A stretch of DNA of 44,087 nucleotides from Spirochaetes bacterium GWB1_36_13. Its GTDB lineage: Bacteria > Spirochaetota > GWB1-36-13. Of the stretch, positions 1 to 8,525 are shown piece after piece; within the stretch, counting starts at the first letter, position 1; every line of letters starts with the position of its first letter. A model generated the notes under the pieces. That model was not told where the DNA came from, ran no database searches, and worked only from the letters and a program-made list of their open reading frames with translations. The stretch lies in the NCBI GenBank assembly GCA_001829155.1, contig MIAO01000034.1, positions 1,412 to 45,498 of the forward strand, in the 5' to 3' direction. Position numbers and translations under genes: made by a program.

Positions 1-1580
1 TATTTTCGCTTTTTATATACATTCACCTGATCGATTGTAATCTCTAATTGGTAATTTTTCTGAATATACTGGTAAAGTTCCGGGTATTTTTCAAGTGGGA
101 AACGGCTGTAGCCGTAGAAGTCGGCAGGCGCTGTATCAATAAAATAAAGAGGAGGATTTTTTTCTATATCTTCCCAAAAACTTTTCCAGACCCCTTCCAT
201 AGGTAAAGTCGTTTTCTGAGTATGGTCGGGTGTGCCGAAGATACGGCCTGTCAGAAAATCTGCCAGCAGAAACCGGGAAGAGCATTCTCTATCCGCATAA
301 TAATAAATAGGTGTGGCAAAACCCCATGCGAAAATCAGATCATTTTCTTTTGAGTTGTTTTGAATATAGACTCCGATTTTTTCGTAAACCATATTGGCAT
401 AAGTATAAAGATTATGTGTGACATTATAAAGAAATTTCTGACTGACACGAGGCACTGTGAAAATAAGCGGCAGGAGAATCAATAAAACAATCATCAGACT
501 CGTGATATTTTTTTTATTTTTCTGAAACAAGACCGGAATGGAAAAACCGGTTAAAACCGATAAGGGAAGAATAAGATGAATAAAATAATGCCCGTAAGCC
601 CTTTTCCCCAAAACAACCAGAATAAGAGAAAAAAACAGCCATAAAAGCGAAAAAACAATTCCGAGAAAAATTTGACTGGAAGGCGCTCTCTTTATGATCG
701 TTTTAATTTTATCCTTACTTTTGACCCATGCAGCTATTATCAAGAAGCAGACTGGAAAAGCAAAAGCAAAAAATAAAAAAAACCTGAAAAAAAATTGAAA
801 ATACGACACTGTATCAGAACCACTAGCCAAATAACTCATGTTATAAGTCCATACCCAGAAAAAATGAGCGTCAAAGATTCCTTTTTGAATCATATAAACA
901 AAAACCAGCCCCAGAAAAAAAACAGAGGAAACGCCTATGAGGGAGAGGGAAAACAGTTCTTTCTGAAAGAGCTTTTTCCGGTTTTCAGAAGGCGCAAAAA
1001 ATATCTTCGCAAGGGCATAAAAAACAAAAACCAGAAAAAGAAGAGCGGCTTGAAGCCGGATCAGACAGGAAATGGTAAAAAAAAATCCAATCAGGATGAA
1101 AGTGAGAAATCTCTTTTTTTGATCCGACTCATAGCGGACAAAGAGATAAAAAATAATCATAAAAAAGAAATTGATCAGCGTCTCCCCATTGGTTGAAATG
1201 TATTTGGGTTCGTGAATATGCGCCAGAAAAGCAAAAGCGAGTACAGACCAGAGAGCGCTCTTTCCGTCTTTCAGAATTCGAAGAGTTTTAAAAAGCAGTA
1301 AGGCTGTGCCTAAAACCATAAAAAGAGTAACCGTATGAACTGCCAGCATATTGTTTTTTCCAAAAAAGAAAAAAATCAGAGAAAAAAAAGAATAATTAAA
1401 AAAAGGCTTATTATCAATTGCATCAATATAGGCCTGTTTTCCCGATAATATTTTATTTCCGAATTCGGCGAAAACCGATTCATCGATATCAATGATCCCA
1501 TGATAGAGGGTTGGAATTCTTAAAACAAAAATAAAAGCCAGTAAATAAAGAAGGTTTTTTGTTTCATTTTCAAGTTTCAT
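1..1580 (-). CDS. GT39/ArnT-like membrane glycosyltransferase (3' end at window edge)
   Basis: The frame is open from ATG at 1580 to the window edge (526 codons). The last two visible bases read TA, so the stop codon probably falls on the edge. Family knowledge: GT-C (PMT/ArnT-like) enzymes move a sugar from a polyprenyl-phosphate carrier onto lipid A, glycan or protein on the outer face of the inner membrane. Seen: an acidic DIDE motif around residues 29-32 in the first periplasmic loop, then an AIDNKPFFNYSFF segment, the usual GT39 layout. About ten Phe/Leu-rich membrane segments follow, and a soluble tail ends in VYKKRK. No strong ribosome site precedes 1580. The acceptor is unknown, and no lipid A or O-antigen genes lie beside it. 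Confidence 0.72.
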   Translation of the reverse strand, partial: MKLENETKNLLYLLAFIFVLRIPTLYHGIIDIDESVFAEFGNKILSGKQAYIDAIDNKPFFNYSFFSLIFFFFGKNNMLAVHTVTLFMVLGTALLLFKTLRILKDGKSALWSVLAFAFLAHIHEPKYISTNGETLINFFFMIIFYLFVRYESDQKKRFLTFILIGFFFTISCLIRLQAALLFLVFVFYALAKIFFAPSENRKKLFQKELFSLSLIGVSSVFFLGLVFVYMIQKGIFDAHFFWVWTYNMSYLASGSDTVSYFQFFFRFFLFFAFAFPVCFLIIAAWVKSKDKIKTIIKRAPSSQIFLGIVFSLLWLFFSLILVVLGKRAYGHYFIHLILPLSVLTGFSIPVLFQKNKKNITSLMIVLLILLPLIFTVPRVSQKFLYNVTHNLYTYANMVYEKIGVYIQNNSKENDLIFAWGFATPIYYYADRECSSRFLLADFLTGRIFGTPDHTQKTTLPMEGVWKSFWEDIEKNPPLYFIDTAPADFYGYSRFPLEKYPELYQYIQKNYQLEITIDQVNVYKKRK

Positions 1581-1923
1581 TCATGACCGCTTGCTTGTTT
1601 AAAGTGATTTTAAATTTAAATATGAAACTTTAAAACTTTCTTTTTTTTCAAAAATCCGAGTAAGTTAAATTTTTCATTTATGATTTTCAATAAGCATTCC
1701 TAATATTTTTTAGTAAATTTAAAGGGATTATTCTTAATAGAAAATTTAAAGCGAGTTCTAAAAATTAAATATTCTTGTCATTTCGAACCAAGTGAGAAAT
1801 CTTAAGATATTGATCTTAAAAAAGATTTCCTTTACTCATTGAAATGACAATTTCTGCTATTTTTAAAACTCCCACGAAGTCAAAACAACAATTATTCAAA
1901 AGATAGAGAATAGAGGAGCGATT
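1581..1923. other. AT-rich intergenic region between divergent genes
   Basis: This 343-base gap separates the minus-strand glycosyltransferase from plus-strand gltX. It holds one long palindromic repeat (1775-1850). The rest is A/T runs, where promoters for both genes must lie, but I cannot assign -10/-35 boxes with confidence. No convincing ORF or RNA gene was seen. Confidence 0.5.
1775..1850. repeat. Palindromic dispersed-type repeat (76 bp hairpin)
   Basis: TTGTCATTTC (1775-1784) pairs with GAAATGACAA (1841-1850). Inside it GAAATCTT (1795-1802) pairs with AAGATTTC (1822-1829), and TTAAGAT pairs with ATCTTAA at the tip. The whole element can fold into one long imperfect hairpin. The GTCATT(T/C)C edge resembles the edges of the repeats at 7622, 19441 and 38621, which suggests related small non-coding elements. 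Confidence 0.65.
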
Positions 1924-3339
1924 ATGGAAGTACGAACACGGTTTGCCCCTTCTCCGACGGGGAGTATGCATGTCGGAAACGCAAGAACAGCGATTTTTAA
2001 CTGGCTTTTTGCCAGACACCATAATGGAAAATTTATATTACGGATCGAGGACACAGATCTGGAACGCTCTACCCGGGAAAACGAAGAAAAACTCATTGAA
2101 GACCTCAAATGGCTTAAGATCGACTGGGACGAGGAACCGGTAAGGCAGTCGGATCGGACAAAGATTTATGAAGAATACGCGCTCCGGCTGGTCAAGGAGA
2201 AAAAAGCGTTTTTCTGTTTTTGTACGGATGAGGTGCTTTCTTCTAAAAGAGAAAAAATGATGGCTGAAAAAAAGGCTCCCCACTATGACGGAAGTTGTTC
2301 AAGGCTTTCAGATCAGGAGATTGAAGAAAATTTAAAAAAAGGCGTTCCTTATTCGATCCGTTTCAAAGTGGATCAAAAAGATATTATTTTTCAGGATCTG
2401 ATTAAAGGCGAAGTCAATATCAAGGCTGGAATGTTTGGAGACTTTGTTTTGATCCGTTCCAATAAAATGCCGGTTTATAATTTTTCAGTAGTAGTGGACG
2501 ACGCTTTGATGAAAATAACCCATGTGATCCGGGCCGAAGAGCACCTTTCCAACACCGCCAGACAGATTATCCTCTATCAGGCGCTTGGATTTCCTGTTCC
2601 GTTTTTTGCCCATACCGCTTTGATTCTGGCCGATGACGGCTCAAAACTTTCGAAACGCCACGGCGCAACCAGTGTGGAAGAATACCGGAAAAAAGGATAT
2701 CTTTCCGACGGACTTTTTAATTACCTCTCCATTTTAGGATGGACGCCTCCCGAAGAAGGGAAAGATAAACTTTCACGAAAAGAACTGATTCAATTTTTTG
2801 ATACAGACCGGGTAGCAAAAAGCCCGGCCAAGTTTGATCTTTCTAAACTCAACTGGCTCAATGGCGAGTATATTAAAGAAATTCCTTTTGAAGAACTGCG
2901 GCCGGTTCTCCTTTCTTTGATGGGGCAAAACTACGATTTATTTTTTTACAATCAGGATGAGATTGAAAAAATCCTTTTGCTGGGCGCAAGGAGTTTAAGC
3001 TATTTATCTCAGATTATCAAAGAAGTGGAACTTTTTTTTATCTCTCCTGAAAATATTTCTAAACCGCTTTCTCTGGATGAATGGAAGCAGGAACCTCATA
3101 CCGCTCTGGTAAAAAGATTTTATGAGGAAGTATCCAAAGCAGAGACTTTGAATGAAGAGTTTTTCGGAACTTTACTTAAAAACCTGGGAAAAGAACTGGG
3201 CGCAAAAGGAAAAAATCTTTTTATGCCGATCCGCCTTTTTGCCACAGGGCAGGAACATGGTCCGGATTTAAATACGGTTCTAACCCTTCTTGGAAAAAAT
3301 AAAATTTTAAAGATTATAGAACAATGTCTGTCGTTTTAG
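1924..3339 (+). CDS. gltX: Glutamyl-tRNA synthetase
   Basis: Class I aminoacyl-tRNA synthetase that charges tRNA-Glu (or, if non-discriminating, tRNA-Glu and tRNA-Gln) in the cytoplasm. The 471 residues match the usual bacterial length. The N-terminus carries the APSPTG segment and the HIGH-type motif HVGN at residues 16-19. RIEDTD follows, and the KMSKS loop appears as KLSKR at 241-245. The C-terminal helical anticodon-binding region is complete. The start follows a gene-proximal GAGG-like site. The 3' end overlaps coaE by 16 bases, so the two are probably translationally coupled. Whether it discriminates cannot be decided here; gatCAB is not in the window. Confidence 0.97.
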   Translation: MEVRTRFAPSPTGSMHVGNARTAIFNWLFARHHNGKFILRIEDTDLERSTRENEEKLIEDLKWLKIDWDEEPVRQSDRTKIYEEYALRLVKEKKAFFCFCTDEVLSSKREKMMAEKKAPHYDGSCSRLSDQEIEENLKKGVPYSIRFKVDQKDIIFQDLIKGEVNIKAGMFGDFVLIRSNKMPVYNFSVVVDDALMKITHVIRAEEHLSNTARQIILYQALGFPVPFFAHTALILADDGSKLSKRHGATSVEEYRKKGYLSDGLFNYLSILGWTPPEEGKDKLSRKELIQFFDTDRVAKSPAKFDLSKLNWLNGEYIKEIPFEELRPVLLSLMGQNYDLFFYNQDEIEKILLLGARSLSYLSQIIKEVELFFISPENISKPLSLDEWKQEPHTALVKRFYEEVSKAETLNEEFFGTLLKNLGKELGAKGKNLFMPIRLFATGQEHGPDLNTVLTLLGKNKILKIIEQCLSF

Positions 3340-3938
3340 GAATTATGGGGCATTTTTGCAGCGGAAAATCCTACGCTGCTTCTTTTTTTAGGGGAAAAGG
3401 CTTTCTGGAGATTGATTTAGACCATATCGGGAAAGAAGCTTTGATCGAGAAAAAGAAGGAAATTACCGCTTGTTTCGGGGAAAAGATTCTGGATGAAAAT
3501 GAAATTTCGCCCAAAAAACTGGGCGCGGTTGTTTTTGAAGACGAGACCGAGATCAAAAAACTCAATCAGATCGTTCACCCATGGATGGTGGAAAAGACGA
3601 AAGAACTGATTCATCAGAATAAAGAAAGAAACATTTTACTGCACGCCGCTATTTTGATTCAGATCGGACTCAAACCTCTATGCAATTACACGCTTTATAT
3701 TGATGCGCCTCTGAAAACGATTGTGGAAAGGGGAATCGTGCGCAATCAATTTTCAAGAGAAAAAATTAAAACCATTTTAAAAATGCAGAAAAAAAATAAT
3801 GCTTATTCGAAACACGCCGATTTTATTATAAAGAATAATCAAAGTCTGAATGATTTTGAAAAAAAACTGAACCATTTTTATAATAAAATTACGGAGGAAA
3901 GCAATGATGATGCAAGAAGACAACAATCTATTCAGTGA
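3324..3938 (+). CDS. coaE: Dephospho-CoA kinase
   Basis: Last step of coenzyme A synthesis: phosphorylates the 3'-hydroxyl of dephospho-CoA using ATP. The 204 residues fit the family. The P-loop GHFCSGKS is at residues 9-16, followed by the DxDxIG-type segment (EIDLDHIG). The IVHPWM segment of the CoA-binding helix and the YIDAPL strand are also visible. The start lies inside the end of gltX. The 3' end overlaps the next gene by 35 bases. The P-loop has His-Phe-Cys-Ser where Gly-Ile-Gly-Ser is more common, but the key Gly-Lys-Ser is kept. Confidence 0.9.
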   Translation: MSVVLGIMGHFCSGKSYAASFFRGKGFLEIDLDHIGKEALIEKKKEITACFGEKILDENEISPKKLGAVVFEDETEIKKLNQIVHPWMVEKTKELIHQNKERNILLHAAILIQIGLKPLCNYTLYIDAPLKTIVERGIVRNQFSREKIKTILKMQKKNNAYSKHADFIIKNNQSLNDFEKKLNHFYNKITEESNDDARRQQSIQ

Positions 3939-4605
3939 GCCGACCCTATCCGGCGGAAACAGCCAGAAATCAGGAATCAGCATGGATAAAGGAAAAATTT
4001 TCTGGGTATTTGTAATCGGGATTCTGGTGTTAAGCTTTGTTTTCGTATTCGGCTATTGGATCGGACAAAACAATGCCAAGGATTTTTCATCTCTGGCAAA
4101 AAATGTAAATTCTTCTAAAAGCCTGTCTTTGGAAAATGAAGAGATCAAAGAAATCCTTTCAGAAGATAAGCAGGACAATCAAGTAGTACTGAATAAAGAA
4201 ACAAGTGATAATAAAACAATCAGCGCGGAAGAGCTTTTTAACAAAGAAGGCAGTGTTGAAAAACCTAAAACCAATCTGACTCATTTTGAGAAAGAAACGG
4301 TCAATTCAAAACAAACCACTGTCTCTAAAAACAATACAGGGAAAAAACAGAATCTTGCCAAGGGAAGCAAAAAATACGCGATCCAGCTAGCCAGTTTTAC
4401 CAGTGAAGCAAAAGCTTCAGCTTTGAAAGAACAGCTTTTGGCAATGGGCCTTAAAGGTTTTGTCACTAAAGACGGAAAAATCTATAAAGTCAGAATCGGA
4501 AACTATGATTCCTATAATCAGGCAACCGCTGTTTTATCAAAAGTCATCAATAAGTTTAAAATCAATGATGCTTTTATCTTTGTGAGAAAAACAGGAAACG
4601 CTTAA
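3904..4605 (+). CDS. SPOR-domain inner-membrane protein
   Basis: A single-pass inner-membrane protein with a periplasmic SPOR domain. Known of the family: SPOR domains bind peptidoglycan stripped of stem peptides and often bring proteins to the division site. Seen: a short cytoplasmic N-terminus, one membrane segment at about 33-54, a low-complexity Glu/Lys/Asn/Ser linker (about 55-155), and a SPOR domain at about 158-233 with YAIQLASF and a VRIGNY strand. GGAGG at 3893-3897 sits six bases before the ATG at 3904, which decides the start although it lies inside coaE. Its role in division is inferred only from the domain. Confidence 0.85.
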   Translation: MMMQEDNNLFSEPTLSGGNSQKSGISMDKGKIFWVFVIGILVLSFVFVFGYWIGQNNAKDFSSLAKNVNSSKSLSLENEEIKEILSEDKQDNQVVLNKETSDNKTISAEELFNKEGSVEKPKTNLTHFEKETVNSKQTTVSKNNTGKKQNLAKGSKKYAIQLASFTSEAKASALKEQLLAMGLKGFVTKDGKIYKVRIGNYDSYNQATAVLSKVINKFKINDAFIFVRKTGNA

Positions 4606-4620
4606 AGTGAGGCTATTTCA

Positions 4621-4953
4621 ATGACTATTCAGCCTTTAAACTCAAAACAGTATCAGTATCAAAACGAGACGGACCAATTAAACGGTCTGTCCCGTAAAAC
4701 CCAAGCTACAAAAGATCAAAATAAACTAAAAGATGTCTGCTCAGAATTTGAAGCGGTTTTTCTGGATCAGGTTTTTAAGGAAATGAGAAAATCTGTGAAG
4801 ATGGGAAATAAATCCCCTCTGATTGACGGCGGCATGGGTGAAGATATTTTTAAAGACATGCTTTATTCAGAATACACAAAAGTCTCAGCTAAAAACAACA
4901 GCATTGGAATCAGAGATATGATTTACAATTTTATCACAGAAAAAAGAGGCTGA
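4621..4953 (+). CDS. flgJ: FlgJ-type flagellar rod-binding protein
   Basis: At 110 residues this corresponds to the N-terminal rod-binding half of FlgJ; the C-terminal muramidase half found in enterobacterial FlgJ is absent. Such short stand-alone forms are normal in several phyla. The signature is the CSEFEAVFLDQVFKEMRKSV helix followed by GGMGEDIFKDMLYSEYTK. It would act as a rod-assembly scaffold or cap in the periplasm. No signal peptide is seen, as expected for a flagellar-exported protein. No other flagellar gene is nearby; it sits between the SPOR and OmpA genes, two bases before the latter. Confidence 0.8.
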   Translation: MTIQPLNSKQYQYQNETDQLNGLSRKTQATKDQNKLKDVCSEFEAVFLDQVFKEMRKSVKMGNKSPLIDGGMGEDIFKDMLYSEYTKVSAKNNSIGIRDMIYNFITEKRG

Positions 4954-4954
4954 T

Positions 4955-6100
4955 ATGAAATCGAAAATCCGTTTTTTATTCTCTTTATTTATCATTTTTT
5001 TTTTAACAGGATGCGCCTCGGAAGAACTGGCTAAAAAAGACAGTGAAATTCAGGCTCTCAGCAAAGATAAAAACGAGTTTGCTTCACAGGCAAAAGACTT
5101 GGCTTATCAACTTCAGCTGAAAGACCAGGAAATCGGGTTTCTTAAAGAGAAAATCAATGCCAATAATCAGGAAATAGAAGCTTTAAATCTGAAACTGGAT
5201 AAACTTTCCACAATTGAAAAAGACTTTGCTGTGCTTCAGTCTGAAAAAAAATCAGGCGAAGAGCTTTTAAATGAAAAAATCAAAAATCTGACCGATATCA
5301 ATACCGCCAACGAAGCTAGACTGAAAGAAAAGGATGATTCGATTCAGAAATTGGAAGAGATAGTCAAAAAACTCACCGATGACAATCTGAAACTGGCAAT
5401 GGAACTCGAGCAGAAAAAACAGGAAATTGAAAAAATCTCGCAGGATGTGAAAGCTCAGGAAACCGCTTTCAAAGCGTCCGCTCCCCAGCTTCAAAATATT
5501 CAAAATCTTGAAAATAAAGTACAGGAATTGGAAAAATCTCTGGCTGAAAAAAACAAAGAAATCGCAACCTTGAAAGAACAGGTGGCTGAACTGAAAAAAT
5601 TTCAGGAAGAAATGGAGAAAAACGGCGAAAAAATAAAAGAAGCGTTTAAAAACGAGATCAAAAAGGGTGAAATTATTGTTGAACACTCTGTAAAAAAAAT
5701 ACAGGTTGTCATGATGGAGCAGGTGCTTTTCAGAAAATCTGAAATTTCACTCACTCCTCAGGGTGAAAAAGTTTTAAAAAAAGTCGCGGCGATTTTGAAA
5801 GATGTCAGTGATAAGGAAATCTTTATTGTCGGGCATGCCGACTCCGATCCTGTGAAAGACCCGATTATTAAAAAGATTTTCCCGACCAACTGGGAGTTTT
5901 CAGTGATGAGAGCGGTCATGGTAGTGCGGTATCTGACGGAAATTCTCGATTTAAAACCATCTACGCTCACTGCGGCAGGATGTTCTTATTATAAACCAAT
6001 TATGCCTGAAACCTCTGAAAAAAACAAGAGCGTGAACCGGAGAACTGAAATTTTAATTTTTCCAAAATTTGATAAAGTAGCCAAAAAAGAAGAAAAATAG
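4955..6100 (+). CDS. OmpA-family lipoprotein with long coiled coil
   Basis: A lipoprotein signal peptide ends at FLTGC (Cys20). A long Lys/Glu-rich coiled coil (about 22-240) is followed by an OmpA/MotB-type peptidoglycan-binding domain (about 245-375). The domain shows the VGHADSDP strand-loop, the NWEFSVMRAVMVVRYL helix and the NRRTEI terminal strand. Inference: a lipid-anchored tether that spans the periplasm and grips peptidoglycan. A Braun-lipoprotein-like spacer or Pal-like function is more likely than a stator role, because no transmembrane helix is present. It starts two bases after the flgJ stop and ends just before murC, so it is probably co-transcribed. Confidence 0.85.
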   Translation: MKSKIRFLFSLFIIFFLTGCASEELAKKDSEIQALSKDKNEFASQAKDLAYQLQLKDQEIGFLKEKINANNQEIEALNLKLDKLSTIEKDFAVLQSEKKSGEELLNEKIKNLTDINTANEARLKEKDDSIQKLEEIVKKLTDDNLKLAMELEQKKQEIEKISQDVKAQETAFKASAPQLQNIQNLENKVQELEKSLAEKNKEIATLKEQVAELKKFQEEMEKNGEKIKEAFKNEIKKGEIIVEHSVKKIQVVMMEQVLFRKSEISLTPQGEKVLKKVAAILKDVSDKEIFIVGHADSDPVKDPIIKKIFPTNWEFSVMRAVMVVRYLTEILDLKPSTLTAAGCSYYKPIMPETSEKNKSVNRRTEILIFPKFDKVAKKEEK

Positions 6101-6109
6101 GGTTTGTCT

Positions 6110-7501
6110 ATGAAACAGAAAAAAATACACTTCATCGGAATCGGCGGAATCGGGATGAGCGGAATTGCCGAAGTTCTGGTCAATATGGGATACAGCATCA
6201 GCGGGTCTGATTTAAAGCAAAGCGAACTGACCGACCGTCTGAAAAAGATGGGGGTAAAAGTCTCTATCGGTCATGCCGAAGAAAATGTATCTGATGTTGA
6301 TGTAGTGGTGTATTCCAATGCTGTGCCTGAAGACAACCCTGAAATTATTGAAGCCAGAAAAAAATCGATTCCCATTATTCCAAGGGCAGAAATGCTCAAT
6401 GAACTCCTGAGAATCAAAAAAGGAATCGGAATTGCTGGAACCCATGGAAAAACCACCACCACATCCATGGTATCCTTTATTTTAAACGACGCGGGCTGGG
6501 ATCCGACCATGATTATCGGTGGAGTCTTAAATACGATTAAAAGCAACGCGCGGATGGGAAAAGGGGATTATCTGGTTTATGAAGCCTGTGAAGCGTTTGG
6601 GTCAATTCATTATTTTCACGGGGAAATTGTCTGTATCACCAATATTGACAAAGACCACATGGAATACTACAAATCTCTCAAAAAACTCAAAGAAGCTTTT
6701 TTAAGCTATATCAACCGGATTCCTTTCTACGGATTTGCTGTTTTAAATGGAGACGATAAAAATATCAAAACCCTGATTCCTAAAATCGGGAAAAAATATT
6801 TTCTTTTTGGGCTGGATCCAAGCAATCATGTGTATGCTTATGATATAAAAAAAGATAATTTTTCTACTGTTTTTAAAGTTTCATTTATGGGAAAACCTCT
6901 GGGAGAATTCAAACTCAATGTCCCTGGTATTCATAATGTTTACAATGCTTTGGCAGCGATTACGATCGCAATTAATCTAGGAATTACAAAAAGTCATATT
7001 GAAAAAAGCCTGATTCAGTTTGTCAATGCCAACAGAAGATTTCAGTTTATCGGCGAGGAAAATAACATTACGGTTGTAGATGATTATGCCCACCACCCCA
7101 CAGAAATTGCGGCAACCATCGATGCGGGTAAACAACTGGTGAACGGCAAGATAAAACGGGTCATCACTCTTTTCCAGCCCCACCTCTATTCCAGAACCCA
7201 GCTTCTTTATAAAAGCTTTGCAGAAGCTCTCTCAAAATCCGATTACACACTTTTGACCGAAATTTATCCGGCAAGAGAACTGCCCATTGAAGGAGTCAGC
7301 TCAAAACTGATTGTGGAGAGTTTCAAAAGAAGAGGATATAAAAATTATTTTTACTGCCCTCTTTTTGATGATGTTCTGGAAAGACTGGTTTCATTTTTAA
7401 AACCGGGCGACCTTGTCATCACGATGGGAGCCGGAAATGTCAACACCTTAGCTCCTTTGATTCTGGAAATGCTGAAAAAAAAATCAGAAAAAGCGGCTTA
7501 A
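6110..7501 (+). CDS. murC: UDP-N-acetylmuramate--L-alanine ligase
   Basis: Adds L-alanine to UDP-MurNAc, the first amino acid of the peptidoglycan stem peptide. The 463 residues and three-domain order match MurC: Rossmann start HFIGIGGIGMSGIAE (UDP-binding), ATP-binding P-loop GTHGKTTTTS, central EACEAFGSI and ITNIDKDHMEYY segments, then the C-terminal domain with DDYAHHPTEI and FQPHLYSRT. A Mpl ligase is the main alternative, but length and the C-terminal motifs favour MurC. ATG at 6110 is preferred over an upstream TTG (6104) because it places the Rossmann strand directly after the start. It is the only mur gene here and ends the run that began at gltX. Confidence 0.9.
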   Translation: MKQKKIHFIGIGGIGMSGIAEVLVNMGYSISGSDLKQSELTDRLKKMGVKVSIGHAEENVSDVDVVVYSNAVPEDNPEIIEARKKSIPIIPRAEMLNELLRIKKGIGIAGTHGKTTTTSMVSFILNDAGWDPTMIIGGVLNTIKSNARMGKGDYLVYEACEAFGSIHYFHGEIVCITNIDKDHMEYYKSLKKLKEAFLSYINRIPFYGFAVLNGDDKNIKTLIPKIGKKYFLFGLDPSNHVYAYDIKKDNFSTVFKVSFMGKPLGEFKLNVPGIHNVYNALAAITIAINLGITKSHIEKSLIQFVNANRRFQFIGEENNITVVDDYAHHPTEIAATIDAGKQLVNGKIKRVITLFQPHLYSRTQLLYKSFAEALSKSDYTLLTEIYPARELPIEGVSSKLIVESFKRRGYKNYFYCPLFDDVLERLVSFLKPGDLVITMGAGNVNTLAPLILEMLKKKSEKAA

Positions 7502-7621
7502 GAGAAGAATTGGGAAACTGAAACTAATAAAGATTCCAGCCTACCCAATCCTTCACAACAAAAATCAGCACCTTGGTTTTTATTTATTTTTGAGTTATTC
7601 TTTAAAAAGAATTGTATTTAT

Positions 7622-7726
7622 AACTGAATATAAAATGCAAAATTGTCATTCCGGTTTTTGCTTGCAAAAGACCGGAATCTGTTGCTAAAACACTTATTGT
7701 CGATAAATTACCGCTTTCGCGGGAAT
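7622..7726 (+). repeat. Dispersed hairpin repeat, copy 1
   Basis: About 105 bp, beginning AACTGAATATAAAATGC and continuing through a first hairpin (ATTCCGGT/ACCGGAAT) to a second, weaker one ending GCGGGAAT. It aligns over nearly its full length, in opposite orientation, with 38621-38726. Its first 40 bases also align with 19441-19496. Confidence 0.85.
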
Positions 7727-7770
7727 ACCAGCAAAACATTGCACCGCTTCCAAGACGGGAGTGCGGATTC

Positions 7771-7837
7771 AAATCCCAACCCCCTAACCCCCTTGTCTTT
7801 AAAAACTTAAGGATAAATGAGTTAGGGAGTTGGATTT
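7771..7837. repeat. Imperfect inverted repeat
   Basis: The left arm starts AAATCCCAACCCCCTAAC (7771). The right arm (7809-7837) reads, as its complement, AAATCCAACTCCCTAACTC. The arms are about 30 bases with several mismatches and a short loop. Related CCCAATCC-type tracts occur near 18911 and 19284. There is no T-run after it, so it is not a typical terminator. Confidence 0.5.
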
Positions 7838-8027
7838 AACACCCGCTGAAATAGTCTTGAAATAATGTGATTCGAGTCAAAACAGATTAAACATTCAAAA
7901 CACTTCAAAAAAAAATGTATTTATTTTCACCCGTTTATTGAACACATTCAAAAAAATATTTTTGCGTAAGATAGACTCATGAAGTAAATTTTAAATTATT
8001 ATATTCATTTTTATAAAGAGGTTAAAA

Positions 8028-8522
8028 ATGTATTACAATAATGAATCTTCACACTCATCCGAACCCGAAGGAATTGGGGGTTGGCTTATTTTACCTGCAA
8101 TCGGATTATGTTTGGCTCCATTTCGTATTCTTCTTTCATTCATTAAAGACACGCTTCCGACTTTTTCAGATGAGATTTGGATTCCTTTGACTCAGGAAAG
8201 CAGTTCAGTGTATCATCCTTTATGGAAGCCTCTTTTAATTGCAGAAGCCGCGTCGGATATTCTTTTAATGGCTATCGGAATTGTCAACCTGATTCTTTTT
8301 TTTCAAAAGAAGAAATTTTTTGTTAAAATGATTATTATTACCCTCATTTCAACTTTTTTATTCAATATTTTGGATATTTTTCTGGTTTCACTGATTCCCC
8401 AGGCATTTTCACTTGTGAAAGCAGAGGGTTTATATGGCATTGTTCGGAGTTTTCTTGCAGGAGCTATCTGGATTCCCTATTTTCTGATTTCCAAACGGGT
8501 TAAAAATACTTTTACAGAATAA
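8028..8522 (+). CDS. DUF2569-family membrane protein
   Basis: A 164-residue, four-helix membrane protein of unknown function. The family signature is clear: an N-terminal GIGGWLILPAIGLCLAPFR and a C-terminal segment ending IWIPYFLISKRVKNTF. Membrane segments lie at about 16-39, 68-90, 95-120 and 135-155. AAAGAGG precedes the ATG. It stands alone on the plus strand, its 3' end facing that of lptF with only three bases between. No function can be assigned; DUF2569 proteins are usually orphan inner-membrane proteins. Confidence 0.85.
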   Translation: MYYNNESSHSSEPEGIGGWLILPAIGLCLAPFRILLSFIKDTLPTFSDEIWIPLTQESSSVYHPLWKPLLIAEAASDILLMAIGIVNLILFFQKKKFFVKMIIITLISTFLFNILDIFLVSLIPQAFSLVKAEGLYGIVRSFLAGAIWIPYFLISKRVKNTFTE

Positions 8523-8525
8523 AGG

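Larger units (their letters stand above)
7502..8027. other. Repeat-bearing intergenic region
   Basis: This 526-base gap contains two separate palindromic elements (7622-7726 and 7771-7837) and A/T-rich DNA before the DUF2569 gene. No ORF with plausible coding character or RNA gene was seen. An AAAGAGG ribosome site lies just before 8028. Confidence 0.5.

Noticed and set aside
795-1196. Plus-strand 133-residue open frame
   Set aside because: Lies antisense to the clear membrane glycosyltransferase frame; Lys/Asn-rich composition is what a Phe/Leu-rich gene gives on its other strand.
5267-5686. Minus-strand 139-residue Phe-rich frame
   Set aside because: Antisense to the Lys/Glu-rich coiled coil of the OmpA-type lipoprotein; Phe/Leu richness is a by-product of GAA/AAA codons.
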